Source: Erwinia amylovora (lineage in GTDB: Bacteria; Pseudomonadota; Gammaproteobacteria; Enterobacterales; Enterobacteriaceae). Taken from it: a stretch of DNA of 64,000 nt. Each line of letters starts with the position of its first letter. The stretch's first letter is position 1. Positions 44,558 through 54,210 of the stretch are shown piece by piece. The position numbers and the translations under genes are program-made. Below the pieces are notes generated by a model that was not told the DNA's origin, ran no database searches, and was given only the letters and a program-made list of their open reading frames with translations. The stretch spans positions 2,232,001 through 2,296,000 of the forward strand of contig NZ_CP066796.1 in the NCBI RefSeq assembly GCF_017161565.1. The letters are read 5' to 3'.

Positions 44558-45298
44558 TTAAGCCATTGCAGTTTTATAGGCACTGATAACTTCACTGGAT
44601 CTACCAGTCATTTTTAAGCGATGATTTTCGATCCAGATAACTCGATCACATACTTTTTCGATATCGGATAAATTATGGCTAACAAAGAGAATGGTGACGC
44701 CCTTTCTTTTGAATTCATTTATAGTTTTGATGCATTTCCTTTGGAAGGCGATGTCGCCGACTGCCAGCACTTCATCAATAATTAATATGTCCGGATCGAC
44801 CTGCGAAATAACAGAAAAACCGAGCTTTGCCAGCATACCGCTAGAGTAGACTCGTATGGGTTCGTCAATGAATTCGCCTAATTCAGAAAACTCGATAATA
44901 TCGTTTATTCGGGCTTTAAGCTCTTTGCGGCGTAATCCCAAAAGAGTGGCGTTCAGCCTTATATTTTCTCTGCCAGTTAACTCAGGATGAAATCCACCAC
45001 CTAGCTCCAGCATCGATGCCACGCGTCCGACGACATTAACTTTCCCTACTGTTGGTTTCAATACACCAGCGACCAAACCGAGGGATGTACTCTTTCCAGC
45101 ACCGTTTCGGCCAATTAATGCTACGGACTCCCCTTTTTCGATCCTGAAGTTTATATGCTCAATTGCAAGATAACTGCGACCACTTAATAAACTCAAGGCT
45201 CTACGTGGATTGAAAATAAGCTCTTTAATGCCTGATCCGATGTGATGGTATAACGGGTATGATTTAGTTACATTAATGAATTCAATTACAACACTCAT
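44558..45298 (-). CDS. wzt: ABC transporter ATP-binding protein for O-antigen export
   Basis: A 246-residue ABC ATPase. Walker A GRNGAGKST near residue 63, signature YSSGMLAKLGF near 150 and Walker B ILIIDEVLAVGD near 170 are intact. It lacks the C-terminal carbohydrate-recognition domain of long Wzt proteins, so the chain is exported without reading an end cap, as in D-galactan I. Start overlaps the wzm stop by one base (TAATG). Confidence 0.92.
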   Translation of the reverse strand: MSVVIEFINVTKSYPLYHHIGSGIKELIFNPRRALSLLSGRSYLAIEHINFRIEKGESVALIGRNGAGKSTSLGLVAGVLKPTVGKVNVVGRVASMLELGGGFHPELTGRENIRLNATLLGLRRKELKARINDIIEFSELGEFIDEPIRVYSSGMLAKLGFSVISQVDPDILIIDEVLAVGDIAFQRKCIKTINEFKRKGVTILFVSHNLSDIEKVCDRVIWIENHRLKMTGRSSEVISAYKTAMA

Positions 45299-46065
45299 TA
45301 TAAAATCTCTGCAAATCTATGTTTGAGCTTATTGAAAACCAAGCTGCCAATAAGTAGGGAAATCGCAGCGTAGACATAAACCTCACTCACCAAAGCATAG
45401 TTAAGTGTATTATGCATAAATAATTCACGCCAACTGAGTATCATTGAGGCAAGAGGATTATAATCGATCAACCATTTATATTTTTGAGGAATCATTTCTG
45501 CAGAATATAAAATTGGTGTGCAATAGAACAGTAACATGATCCCCAGACTCACAAACCTCTCTAAATCACGGAAGAACAGATTGAGCGTTGAAAACATAAG
45601 GGCAACACCCAGCATTAATATAATTTGAGCCAAGCCGATTATTGGAATACCCCAGAGCCAATTAAGTGCTGGACGCATGTCATAGATAAATAGAAATACA
45701 AGTATAACTGGGATTGTACAGAGAAAGTGCAAGCATTCCATCAGCACATTACTTAGCGGGATCACAGAACGTGGAAAAACTGTTTTTTTAATTATTTGAG
45801 CATTGGATAAGAAAGAAAATAGTGCATTACTCGCCGAGCTGGCAAACCACTGCCACGGAAATAATCCAGTGATAATAAAAACGGTATAGTTGGGTATCTG
45901 AACTCTCATTATAAGCTTGAAGATGAAAAAATATATCATGGCAAACAATAGAGGATTTGCTATAGACCAAAGATACCCAAAGAAGCTGCTTTTGTATCTG
46001 ACTTTGAGTTCTTTTTGAGTTATGACTGTTACCAGATCATAAAGGTAACCTATATTAAACTTCAT
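45298..46065 (-). CDS. wzm: ABC-2 type O-antigen export permease
   Basis: A 255-residue inner-membrane permease with six predicted helices. An N-terminal amphipathic segment contains KVRYKSSFFGYLWSI, which is typical of Wzm/TagG. It forms the channel through which undecaprenyl-linked polymer crosses the membrane, with Wzt as motor. Its presence means that this O-antigen uses the ABC route, not Wzx/Wzy. Confidence 0.92.
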   Translation of the reverse strand: MKFNIGYLYDLVTVITQKELKVRYKSSFFGYLWSIANPLLFAMIYFFIFKLIMRVQIPNYTVFIITGLFPWQWFASSASNALFSFLSNAQIIKKTVFPRSVIPLSNVLMECLHFLCTIPVILVFLFIYDMRPALNWLWGIPIIGLAQIILMLGVALMFSTLNLFFRDLERFVSLGIMLLFYCTPILYSAEMIPQKYKWLIDYNPLASMILSWRELFMHNTLNYALVSEVYVYAAISLLIGSLVFNKLKHRFAEIL

Positions 46066-46137
46066 AAATTTCTCATCATTAGATTACTTCACGAGGAAGG
46101 TTGTACAGATTTAAAATTCAAACTAGCATTGAATTGA

Positions 46138-47073
46138 TCAGCTCGTAACAGAATCAGTACTTAGCTGCTGATGTACATAGAGATGCATGCTTTTCATCCC
46201 TTCATAAACTGGTATGAAGCTTCGTTTGCCAATTTTAGCTTGTACTTTAGAAATATCAAGGATGCTATAACTAATATCGCCGGCCTTTTTATCATGCATG
46301 ACTAACTTCAATTTATTGCCACTAATGACTTCAGCGTAGTGCAATATTTCTTTCAAACTCGTCCCTTTCCCTGAACCAATATTATATATATCATTCCAGG
46401 AGTTATTACTCTCGACTAAAGCGTGCGTTATTTCACAAACATCATCTATATGTATATAATCTTTGCAGATATCTACATCGCCATATATGTGCATATTTTC
46501 TTTCTTTAAAGCATTTTTTAGGGCTACGCCGATTATCCTGTTTAACTTTTGATATTGCCCATATACATTGGAAGGACGTAATATCAAATAATTGAATTTA
46601 GTGTTTATTCGATTTTCATATGCCAGATAACGTTCTGAAACTTCCTTTATCCATCCGTAAAAACTAACCGGAGATAATTCGTGCTGCTCATTGATTGGGG
46701 CATCAGATACGCCATAAATCGATCCGCCGGATGAAAAATACACCATTTTATGTACACTGTACTTTCTCATCAAAGAGATGGTATCAATTAAGCAAGATAG
46801 GTTTACTGACACTAAACTCTGGCAGCTACCAAAAGAATCCGTAGCTGAGATACTTGTCAACGAGTGAAATACAAGATCTATTTCGTGATTATTGAATACC
46901 TGCTCTAATTCAACCAAGTTCCTGATATCACCCACAATTATCTCAAGATTGGGATGTTCAATTACCGGCATCGAACGTCCAAAAGTGATAACTTTGTAGT
47001 TTTTATTGCAGTAAAAAGCAATCAGATTGGTTCCTATAAATCCTGAACCTCCTAATATCAAAACCGTCGGCAT
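46138..47073 (-). CDS. NAD-dependent epimerase/dehydratase (SDR), probable dTDP-4-keto-6-deoxyhexose reductase
   Basis: A 311-residue extended SDR. GGSGFIGTN near residue 8 binds NAD(P); SSGGSIYG near 115 and the catalytic Y-G-W-I-K near 141 are intact. rmlC and rmlD are absent although rmlA and rmlB are present, so this enzyme is the likely next step after RmlB. Known reductases of that type give dTDP-D-fucose or dTDP-6-deoxy-L-talose. Fucose in Erwinia LPS would fit. It is separated from rmlA by two hairpins. The exact sugar is inferred. Confidence 0.7.
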   Translation of the reverse strand: MPTVLILGGSGFIGTNLIAFYCNKNYKVITFGRSMPVIEHPNLEIIVGDIRNLVELEQVFNNHEIDLVFHSLTSISATDSFGSCQSLVSVNLSCLIDTISLMRKYSVHKMVYFSSGGSIYGVSDAPINEQHELSPVSFYGWIKEVSERYLAYENRINTKFNYLILRPSNVYGQYQKLNRIIGVALKNALKKENMHIYGDVDICKDYIHIDDVCEITHALVESNNSWNDIYNIGSGKGTSLKEILHYAEVISGNKLKLVMHDKKAGDISYSILDISKVQAKIGKRSFIPVYEGMKSMHLYVHQQLSTDSVTS

Positions 47074-47086
47074 GGTAACTCCCTCA

Positions 47087-47140
47087 ATTCACTTACTCTG
47101 TAAGTGAATATTTATTGAATACAGCATCCTGCTGTATTCA
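47087..47140. repeat. Two perfect hairpins between rmlA and the SDR gene
   Basis: ATTCACTTAC-3-GTAAGTGAAT (47087-47109) and TGAATACAGCA-3-TGCTGTATTCA (47116-47140) lie head to tail. Neither is followed by a T run on the minus strand, so they are more likely RNA processing, stability or translation-control elements than terminators. The SDR ribosome site (GAGGGAG) begins just past the second stem. Confidence 0.8.
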
Positions 47141-47192
47141 GCTCTTAATTAAATAAAATCTGCTCAAAAGGCCAATATTGAAGTTCTGATAT

Positions 47193-48059
47193 TTAGCCAC
47201 TAATGACGCTATAAAGATATTTGCCGTAATCTGTTTTCTCAAGTGATTTTGCCAAATCAGCTAATTGAGATTTGGTTATCCAACCTTTTCTGAAAGCGAT
47301 TTCTTCAAGGCAAGCTACTTTTAAACCTTGTCTTTTTTCAATGGTATGTATAAATTGTGATGCCTCGATCAAGCTATCATGAGTTCCGGTATCTAACCAC
47401 GCAAACCCGCGCCCTAATAACTCAACCTCAAGCAAGCCATCCTTAAGGTACATTTCATTTAGTGCGGTAATCTCTAATTCACCACGGTGAGATGGTGTTA
47501 CTTTTTTCGCCATCTCAACTACATTTTTATCATAAAAGTACAGCCCTGTGACTGCCCAATTTGATTTTGGATCCTCAGGTTTTTCTTCAATTGAAAGAGC
47601 TTTGAATTTTTGATCAAACTCTACAACACCAAAACGACCAGGATCTTTGACCTGATAGCCAAATACTGTTGCACCTGTTTTCTTTGTCGCTATATTCTCA
47701 AGAACAGGAGCAAATCCCTGACCAAAGAAAATATTATCACCTAAAACCAAAGCACATTCGTCGCCGTCAATAAACTTCTCGCCAATGATAAATGCCTGGG
47801 CTAATCCATCCGGGTTGGGTTGTATGGCAAATTGGAGGTTGATACCTAAATCACCACCGTCACCAAGCAATCTTTGAAACGAACTCAGATCCTGCGGTGT
47901 AGTAATGATAAGGATATCTTTAATACCTGCCAACATCAGCACTGAAAGAGGGTAGTAGATCATTGGCTTATCATAAACCGGCAAGAGCTGCTTCGATAAG
48001 CCTCGTGTGATAGGATGAAGGCGTGTGCCAGATCCCCCTGCTAAAATAATACCTTTCAT
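47193..48059 (-). CDS. rmlA: Glucose-1-phosphate thymidylyltransferase
   Basis: Makes dTDP-glucose from glucose 1-phosphate and dTTP. 288 residues. GGSGTRLHP near residue 8 is the nucleotide motif; [11 protein letters not shown] near 28, LGDNIFFG near 107 and the EEKP motif near 161 are also present. One base separates it from rmlB. Confidence 0.95.
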   Translation of the reverse strand: MKGIILAGGSGTRLHPITRGLSKQLLPVYDKPMIYYPLSVLMLAGIKDILIITTPQDLSSFQRLLGDGGDLGINLQFAIQPNPDGLAQAFIIGEKFIDGDECALVLGDNIFFGQGFAPVLENIATKKTGATVFGYQVKDPGRFGVVEFDQKFKALSIEEKPEDPKSNWAVTGLYFYDKNVVEMAKKVTPSHRGELEITALNEMYLKDGLLEVELLGRGFAWLDTGTHDSLIEASQFIHTIEKRQGLKVACLEEIAFRKGWITKSQLADLAKSLEKTDYGKYLYSVISG

Positions 48060-48060
48060 A

Positions 48061-49137
48061 TCAAAAAAATTCTTTTACCTCTAAGCCTAATCTTTCACCG
48101 GCGTACGATCCATCCAGAACCCGTTGCCACCACTCTGTATTTTTCAGATACCATTGCACGGTCTTCTCAAGTCCCGTTTCGAAGGTCTCTTCGGGTAACC
48201 AACCCAGTTCTTTTTCAATTTTTGTGGCATCGATCGCATAACGTAAATCATGTCCCGGACGATCCTGGACAAAAGTGATAAGTGTAGCAAAGTCGGCAAT
48301 ACCACAGGGCTTATCGACTACAAGACGATTCAGGATGCTGCAGATAGTATTCACAACTTCGATGTTCTGTCGTTCGTTATGACCACCAATATTATAAGTT
48401 TCACCAACGACACCTGTAGTGGCTACACGATATAATGCTCTGGCGTGATCTTCCACATAAAGCCAGTCTCGAACCTGTCTACCGTTACCGTAAATGGGCA
48501 GTGGTTTTCCTGCCAGCGCATTTAATATCGTCAGAGGAATTAATTTTTCCGGGAAATGGTATGGCCCATAATTGTTGGAACAGTTTGTTACCAGTACCGG
48601 TAGACCATAGGTACGCTGCCAGGCTCTGACCAGATGGTCGCTGGAAGCTTTCGAAGCAGAGTAAGGACTGCTGGGCGCATAAGCGGTTTGCTCGGTAAAC
48701 AAATCTTCAGTGCCGTGTAAATCACCAAATACTTCATCTGTAGATATATGATGAAATCTGAATGCTTCTTTTCTTTCGACAGGCAGCCCAAGCCAATACA
48801 TTCTCGCAGCTTCAAGTAAAACATATGTTCCGATAATGTTTGTCTCAATGAAGGCCGCCGGACCATCGATTGATCGGTCGACATGACTTTCCGCAGCCAG
48901 GTGCATAACAACGTCGGGTTCGAAGTCATTAAATGCACGTTTCAGGGACTCTGAGTCGCAAATGTCTGTTTTGGAGAAATGATAACGTGGGTTATCACTG
49001 ATTTCCTGCAAAGACTCTAAATTGCCTGCATAAGTAAGTTTATCAATATTTAATACAGTATCATCAGTATTGTTAATGATATGGCGTATGACTGCTGAAC
49101 CTATGAAGCCAGCACCACCCGTTACCAAAATTTTCAT
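48061..49137 (-). CDS. rmlB: dTDP-glucose 4,6-dehydratase
   Basis: Converts dTDP-glucose to dTDP-4-keto-6-deoxyglucose. Start at 49137, the usual [13 protein letters not shown] opening; a 25-codon upstream extension begins right after the ops hairpin and has no family match. 358 residues. Catalytic YSASK near 167 and TDEVFGD near 132 are intact. First gene of the O-antigen operon. Confidence 0.95.
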   Translation of the reverse strand: MKILVTGGAGFIGSAVIRHIINNTDDTVLNIDKLTYAGNLESLQEISDNPRYHFSKTDICDSESLKRAFNDFEPDVVMHLAAESHVDRSIDGPAAFIETNIIGTYVLLEAARMYWLGLPVERKEAFRFHHISTDEVFGDLHGTEDLFTEQTAYAPSSPYSASKASSDHLVRAWQRTYGLPVLVTNCSNNYGPYHFPEKLIPLTILNALAGKPLPIYGNGRQVRDWLYVEDHARALYRVATTGVVGETYNIGGHNERQNIEVVNTICSILNRLVVDKPCGIADFATLITFVQDRPGHDLRYAIDATKIEKELGWLPEETFETGLEKTVQWYLKNTEWWQRVLDGSYAGERLGLEVKEFF

Positions 49138-49212
49138 AGTATTTCTCAATACACTGCGGTTTTCTTTAATTGAGGTTAAGATGGGAAGCGGAGAAGGTAA
49201 GGTCATTCTCAT

Positions 49213-49257
49213 AAAAAAAGCACGCTACCGCCTCTGAGTTGCAGCTCTCAGCGTGCT
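49213..49257 (-). promoter_or_regulatory. ops (RfaH) element within a terminator-like hairpin
   Basis: The exact 12-base ops sequence GGCGGTAGCGTG lies on the minus strand at 49221-49232. AGCACGCT and AGCGTGCT (49250-49257 and 49219-49226 on the plus strand) form an 8-bp stem enclosing CTGAG/CTCAG, and a run of seven T follows. RfaH recruited at ops is expected to allow transcription through the long O-antigen operon. Confidence 0.88.
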
Positions 49258-49490
49258 GATGCATCTGACTATTGTCTGTTGTAAACAGCCACTTACTGGT
49301 AAGCCAAGTATGAATTATATCATTCGCATTTTATGAAAACTAATGAAAATGGTACATTCCCGGCACTGTTTTGGCCGATTTAGCAGTGTAAAGGCTACTG
49401 CTTCAGGCTGGATAAGATACTTAATCTAAGACTAAAAAGATATGACTTTCTGATGGTTAACAATACATTCAACAGTTTTTTTTAACAAAA

Positions 49491-49512
49491 AAACCCAGCA
49501 TTCGCTGGGTTT
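49491..49512 (-). terminator. Terminator of galE
   Basis: On the minus strand AAACCCAGC and GCTGGGTTT form a perfect 9-bp stem with a 4-base loop, followed by a T run. It lies about 20 bases after the galE stop. Confidence 0.93.
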
Positions 49513-49533
49513 TACTTAAGTTGATGCTATCGA

Positions 49534-50547
49534 TCAACTATAGCCTTGGGGATTCTGGCTCTGCCAGTTCCATGTATCACGCATCATCTCGTCAATACCG
49601 CGCGAGACGCGCCAGTTCAACTCTTTATCAGCCAGCGTGGCATCGGCCCAGAAAGCAGCCAGGTCGCCATCACGACGTGGAGAAATCTGATATGCGACCG
49701 TGCGGCCAGACGCTTTTTCAAACGCCTTAACCATTTCCAGCACCGAGTAGCCTTTCCCCGCGCCAAGATTATAGGCTTTATAACCTTCAATCGCCGAAAG
49801 ATGATCCAGTGCCTTGAGGTGTCCCTCTGCCAGATCCATCACATGGATGTAGTCCCGCACGCCGGTGCCATCCTCAGTCGGATAGTCATCACCGAATATG
49901 CCGAGTTTTTCCAGCCGACCGATGGCGACCTGAGCAATATACGGTAGCAGGTTGTTTGGGATACCGTTAGGATCTTCGCCAATCTGACCGGATTCATGAG
50001 CACCGACCGGATTAAAATAGCGTAATGCAATAGTTTTGAATTCAGGGTTAGCTTTGGCGTAGTCACGTAAAATCTGTTCAACCATCAGCTTAGACGTGCC
50101 GTAGGGGCTGGTGGTACCGCCAATTGGCGTGGTTTCAACATAAGGTACTGGCGCATCGGCTCCATATACGGTGGCAGACGAGCTGAAAATAAATTGATTC
50201 ACCCCTGCACTGCGCATCTCTTCCAGCAGTACCAGCGTACCGGTGACATTATTTTGGTAATACTCCAGCGGTTTGCGCGTCGACTCCCCTACAGCCTTAA
50301 GTCCGGCAAAGTGGATCACTGCGCTGATACGGTGAGCGCTGAAAACACTCCGCAAACAGCTACGATCGAGGAGGTCCCCTTCGAAGAAAGTCGCCGTTTT
50401 ACCGGTTAGCTTTTCAACACGATTAATTGACTCGCGCGATGCATTACTCAGATTATCCAGTATCACCACGTCATCGCCACGTTGCAGCAATGAGAGTACG
50501 GTATGGGATCCAATATAGCCTGCTCCCCCCGTGACTAAAATAGACAT
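49534..50547 (-). CDS. galE: UDP-glucose 4-epimerase
   Basis: Interconverts UDP-Glc and UDP-Gal, the galactose donor of amylovoran and the substrate of Glf. 337 residues. GGAGYIGSHT near residue 7, the SSSATVYG serine near 123 and the catalytic YGTSK near 148 are intact. In E. amylovora galE follows amsL and galF downstream of the ams operon; the order here is the same. Confidence 0.95.
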   Translation of the reverse strand: MSILVTGGAGYIGSHTVLSLLQRGDDVVILDNLSNASRESINRVEKLTGKTATFFEGDLLDRSCLRSVFSAHRISAVIHFAGLKAVGESTRKPLEYYQNNVTGTLVLLEEMRSAGVNQFIFSSSATVYGADAPVPYVETTPIGGTTSPYGTSKLMVEQILRDYAKANPEFKTIALRYFNPVGAHESGQIGEDPNGIPNNLLPYIAQVAIGRLEKLGIFGDDYPTEDGTGVRDYIHVMDLAEGHLKALDHLSAIEGYKAYNLGAGKGYSVLEMVKAFEKASGRTVAYQISPRRDGDLAAFWADATLADKELNWRVSRGIDEMMRDTWNWQSQNPQGYS

Positions 50548-50601
50548 TCAGACTCCTTCAGTCAGGCCGCGCAAGTGGCACGGCTGTGCTCAGATTTGGG
50601 A

Positions 50602-51498
50602 TTATTTGGCCAAAATTTTCTGGATCTCATCGCGGAACGCACGCCCCTGACTGTGATTACGCAAGCCCCAGGTAACAAAAGCTTTCATATAACCAAGTTT
50701 GCGCCCGCAGTCAAAGCTATCGCCACTGAGCAGTTGCGCATCAACAGGCGTTTTCTTATTCAAACTGACGATGGCATCAGTTAGCTGGTAGCGACCCCAT
50801 GCACCCGGCTCCAGCGCTTCCAGCTCGGGCCAGATATCGGCAGACAACACATAACGCCCTACTGCGGCGAGATCGGAATTCAGCGCTTCCGGGTTTTCTG
50901 GTTTTTCTACGAATTCCAGAATGGAGCTCACTTTACCTGGGAAGTCCAACGGCTCCTCGGTGGTAATCACTGAATACTCTGAAAGATCGGCGTCCGGCAT
51001 GTGGTGAGCCAGCACCTGGCTACGCCCGGTTTCTTCAAAACGCGCTACCATCGCCGCCAGGTTGTAACGCAACGGATCGGCGCTGGCATTATCCAGCAGC
51101 ACGTCAGGCAGCACCACCACAAACGCTTCATCATGCAGCATTGGACGGGCGCATAACAGAGCATTAGCCAGCCCCAGCGGCTGTGGCTGGCGCACGTTCA
51201 TGATCGTCACACCTGGTGGGCAGATAGATTTTACCTCGCTGAGCAAGGAGCGTTTAACGCGGGCTTCAAGCAAGGCTTCCAGTTCGTAGGAGGTATCAAA
51301 ATGGTTTTCAACCGCATTCTTGGATGCATGGGTGACCAGAACAATTTCCTTAATACCCGCTGCCACGCACTCATCGATAATGTATTGGATCATAGGCTTA
51401 TCGACGACGGGCAGCATCTCTTTAGGAATAGCTTTTGTTGCAGGAAGCATATGCATTCCGAGACCTGCAACCGGGATAACTGCTTTAAGCTTGGTCAT
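50602..51498 (-). CDS. galF: GalF, UTP-glucose-1-phosphate uridylyltransferase subunit/homologue
   Basis: Start at 51498 ([12 protein letters not shown]), with GGA about 8 bases upstream; a 39-codon extension is ignored. 298 residues. The nucleotide motif reads [19 protein letters not shown]: the Met-His at the place of the Gly-Thr-Arg of true GalU marks it as GalF, which is poorly active alone and thought to modulate GalU. Sits between the O-antigen and exopolysaccharide loci, as in many Enterobacteria. Confidence 0.92.
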   Translation of the reverse strand: MTKLKAVIPVAGLGMHMLPATKAIPKEMLPVVDKPMIQYIIDECVAAGIKEIVLVTHASKNAVENHFDTSYELEALLEARVKRSLLSEVKSICPPGVTIMNVRQPQPLGLANALLCARPMLHDEAFVVVLPDVLLDNASADPLRYNLAAMVARFEETGRSQVLAHHMPDADLSEYSVITTEEPLDFPGKVSSILEFVEKPENPEALNSDLAAVGRYVLSADIWPELEALEPGAWGRYQLTDAIVSLNKKTPVDAQLLSGDSFDCGRKLGYMKAFVTWGLRNHSQGRAFRDEIQKILAK

Positions 51499-51604
51499 AA
51501 TTTTTCCATATGAATGATGTTGAAACACAAATTCATTATGCATTAAAGAGATGATTCGCAAGTATAATCTTAATCCGAAAAAAATACAGCGGGCTTCGAC
51601 CATA

Positions 51605-51630
51605 AAAAAGGTCACCGTGAGGGTGACCTT
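51605..51630 (-). terminator. Terminator of the ams operon (after amsL)
   Basis: On the minus strand AAGGTCACC and GGTGACCTT form a perfect 9-bp stem with a CTCAC loop and a T run. It separates amsL from galF, so galF and galE probably have their own promoter. Confidence 0.92.
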
Positions 51631-51645
51631 GATATTAACGCCGGG

Positions 51646-52986
51646 TCAGAGCCAGCGGCTGAACCATTCAGGCATGATAAACAAATTATAATGACTGACC
51701 AGCGCAATAATTCCGACAAACACCGCTGAAACTGAAATCCACTGGCGTGCATACGGCAAGAAGCGGATTCCTATCACCGGTTTAATAAAGAACGGGTGGG
51801 CAAAGACGGATATCAGTACCTGAGAAATCGATAACGTTAACGCTACATACTCTACTTGTGGCCAGATCCATACCGATGCCAGGACCAGTACCACAATGAT
51901 GCTCGCCACAACGTTCCAGTAAAATTCGACATTGGTACGGCCATTCGCCTGAGAAATAGCTCCGGTCAATCCTCCCATCGGCCTTAGCATGCCAAACAGT
52001 AACATCAATGGGATCAGTTGCCCCACGGCTTCGTGCGCCGGCCCATATAGCACGCGTACAATTACCGGGGAAAGAATGCCGATGGCCAGATACATGATCG
52101 CGCTGAACAGCATGATAACGAAAGTGCCTTTGAGAAACAGCTGCTGCAGGCGCACAGGATCGTGTTGTTTCTCGGCAAAGCGCGGTAAAGCCAGACGGTT
52201 AATCACCGGTGTCACCAGCTTAAGGGGCTGAAGTATCAATTCTTTAGCCAGAGAATATACCCCGAGCAGCTCTGCACCCATCACTTTACCGACGATCAGC
52301 GAATCTGCCTGAGTACGCAGCTGATTAATGGTTTGTGAACCCAGCTGATAAATCCCGTATTTGAGCGAGCTGTAAAACGTGCCCTGGTCAAATTCGAATG
52401 TGGGCCGCCAGGATTTATCCCCGAACCAGATCATGCACCCAATGCGCAAAGCCGCATTGGCAAAAAGACCGAGGATAACCGCAGAGACGCCGAGCGGAGA
52501 GTAATAAAGCAATATCACCGTGAACGCAAAGGCAAGAAACTTGGTTACCATCTCTATTTTTGCCAGCAATATCATTCGCTTGGCTTTGATAAAATGTGCC
52601 TGATATTGCGATAGCGACCCCAGCACCAGAAAGTTCAGGCTGGTAAGCATAATCAGCCCGCCAAGCTGCGGAAGATGATAAAACCAGGAGATTGGCCAGG
52701 CAATAGCCACCAGCAGCAAGCCTGTCAGCATGCTAAGCAGGACGTTTACCCAGTAAATCGTGCTCTGCTCTTTACGGGTGATATTCTGTCGATGAACAAT
52801 ATAACTGCTCATTCCCATATCCTGCAGCACCATCGCCACCGCAAGAATAGCGTTGATAATGGCCAGAATACCCAGCTCGTGTGCTTCGAGTTTGCGTGCC
52901 AGCACGCCAAGCTGCACAACCTGTAATGCAGCGGCAAAGCAGGTGGCACCAAACAGCCAGATGGCCTGATTCTTTAAGCTGCTCAC
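51646..52986 (-). CDS. amsL: Wzx-type lipid-linked repeat-unit flippase AmsL
   Basis: A 446-residue membrane protein of the MATE/PST superfamily with about 12 helices. GTG start overlapping the amsK stop by 4 bases. It should move the undecaprenyl-PP-linked amylovoran repeat unit across the inner membrane for polymerisation. It is the last gene of the ams operon, as in E. amylovora, and of matching length. Confidence 0.9.
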   Translation of the reverse strand: MSSLKNQAIWLFGATCFAAALQVVQLGVLARKLEAHELGILAIINAILAVAMVLQDMGMSSYIVHRQNITRKEQSTIYWVNVLLSMLTGLLLVAIAWPISWFYHLPQLGGLIMLTSLNFLVLGSLSQYQAHFIKAKRMILLAKIEMVTKFLAFAFTVILLYYSPLGVSAVILGLFANAALRIGCMIWFGDKSWRPTFEFDQGTFYSSLKYGIYQLGSQTINQLRTQADSLIVGKVMGAELLGVYSLAKELILQPLKLVTPVINRLALPRFAEKQHDPVRLQQLFLKGTFVIMLFSAIMYLAIGILSPVIVRVLYGPAHEAVGQLIPLMLLFGMLRPMGGLTGAISQANGRTNVEFYWNVVASIIVVLVLASVWIWPQVEYVALTLSISQVLISVFAHPFFIKPVIGIRFLPYARQWISVSAVFVGIIALVSHYNLFIMPEWFSRWL

Positions 52987-54206
52987 GCTAACCGCTCCAG
53001 AATTTCTGCCAACTGGCGATAGGCAATATGCTGATTAAATTCAGTTTCAACCTTAGCGCGTGCCGCCAGCACTACCGGAACTACATCCGCCTCACCCTGT
53101 GAGAGCCTCAACAAGATAGCCGCCAGAGCCTGCGCATCGCCCTCAGGTGCCAGCCAGCCCGATACATTGTGTTCAATAAGCTCCGGTATACCGCTGTGTT
53201 CGCTGGAAACCACAGGCAATCCCACCGCCATAGCTTCCATCAGCGCAACCGGAATGCCTTCCATATCGCCGTCGGCGGCAGTCAGTGAAGGCAGCAGAAA
53301 AATATCTGCTTCATCCAGATAGCGTTTAATCTCTTCTTGCGGCTTAAAACCAACCAGCTTGACACAGTCTTCCAGATCGCCGTCAGCAATGGCGGTCTTC
53401 AGTTGAGCTTCAAGATCGCCGTAGCCAATGATAGTGTACTCGAAGCACCCGCCCTGCTGTTTCAAAATCCTGCAGGCTTCAATTGCCACGCCTAAACCTT
53501 TCTTTTCGGTCAGGCGCGCTACGGAGAGAATACGTAGCGGCTGATGTAGCGCATCGCGTAGCTTAAGGTTAAATTTTTCTGGCTCAATGCCCATGCGCGT
53601 AACGTTAATCTTCTCCGCCGGACAGCCCATAGCAATCAGTTTGTGCTGCCACAGACGGCTGATGGGTAGCAGCAACTCGTTTTGAGCAAATAGCCTGGGG
53701 TAATCCTTCTTATGCTCTTCCAGAATATGGCGACGAGAAATATCCGCACCGTGAAACACGGTAACCTGTTTGCCCTGCAGCACCTTCAGTTCACGCAGCT
53801 TATTGGCCAACGCGCCGGCATAGCCAAAATGGACAAGGAAAATATCTGCCGCAAAGGGCTTTTTGTTAGCGGCAACAATTGCCGGCAGCAGCAGCTTGCT
53901 GGATTGGGCGCCATATCGCCCGATATGGAATGATTTCAGCGTGCCGGGTTTAAGGATTTTTGGCAATATGATTGCCAGACGCTGTGCCAGCTTGGCTGTT
54001 TTGCCATCCTTATCATCAGGCAACAGATAATGCGTTTTGGCAGCGAGATTATAACGATCGAACGCGGCATGACGGTTAACCAAATCGCCTGGAAAAACGG
54101 CTATAATTTCAACGTCATAACCTATATCAATAAAATGCGTGACCTGATTCAGCACAAACGTTTCGGAGGAAACTGGAAATTGCATGGTGAAAAATGTGAG
54201 TTTCAT
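52983..54206 (-). CDS. amsK: Glycosyltransferase AmsK (GT4)
   Basis: A 407-residue GT-B glycosyltransferase. Opening MKLTFFTMQFP; HGADISRR near 155, VARLTEKKGLGVAIEA near 230 and PSLTAADGDMEGIPVALMEAMA near 305 hold the donor-binding motifs. It adds one sugar of the amylovoran repeat unit. Four bases follow the amsJ stop. Confidence 0.9.
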   Translation of the reverse strand: MKLTFFTMQFPVSSETFVLNQVTHFIDIGYDVEIIAVFPGDLVNRHAAFDRYNLAAKTHYLLPDDKDGKTAKLAQRLAIILPKILKPGTLKSFHIGRYGAQSSKLLLPAIVAANKKPFAADIFLVHFGYAGALANKLRELKVLQGKQVTVFHGADISRRHILEEHKKDYPRLFAQNELLLPISRLWQHKLIAMGCPAEKINVTRMGIEPEKFNLKLRDALHQPLRILSVARLTEKKGLGVAIEACRILKQQGGCFEYTIIGYGDLEAQLKTAIADGDLEDCVKLVGFKPQEEIKRYLDEADIFLLPSLTAADGDMEGIPVALMEAMAVGLPVVSSEHSGIPELIEHNVSGWLAPEGDAQALAAILLRLSQGEADVVPVVLAARAKVETEFNQHIAYRQLAEILERLA

Positions 54207-54210
54207 TAGA

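Larger units (their letters stand above)
49138..49533. other. Leader region of the O-antigen operon
   Basis: About 400 bases between galE and rmlB. Contains the galE terminator, an AT-rich stretch where the O-antigen promoter should lie (no clear consensus seen), and the ops hairpin. Confidence 0.5.

Noticed and set aside
50602..51498. Call of galU instead of galF
   Set aside because: The nucleotide motif has Met-His in place of the Gly-Thr-Arg of GalU, which is the mark of GalF.
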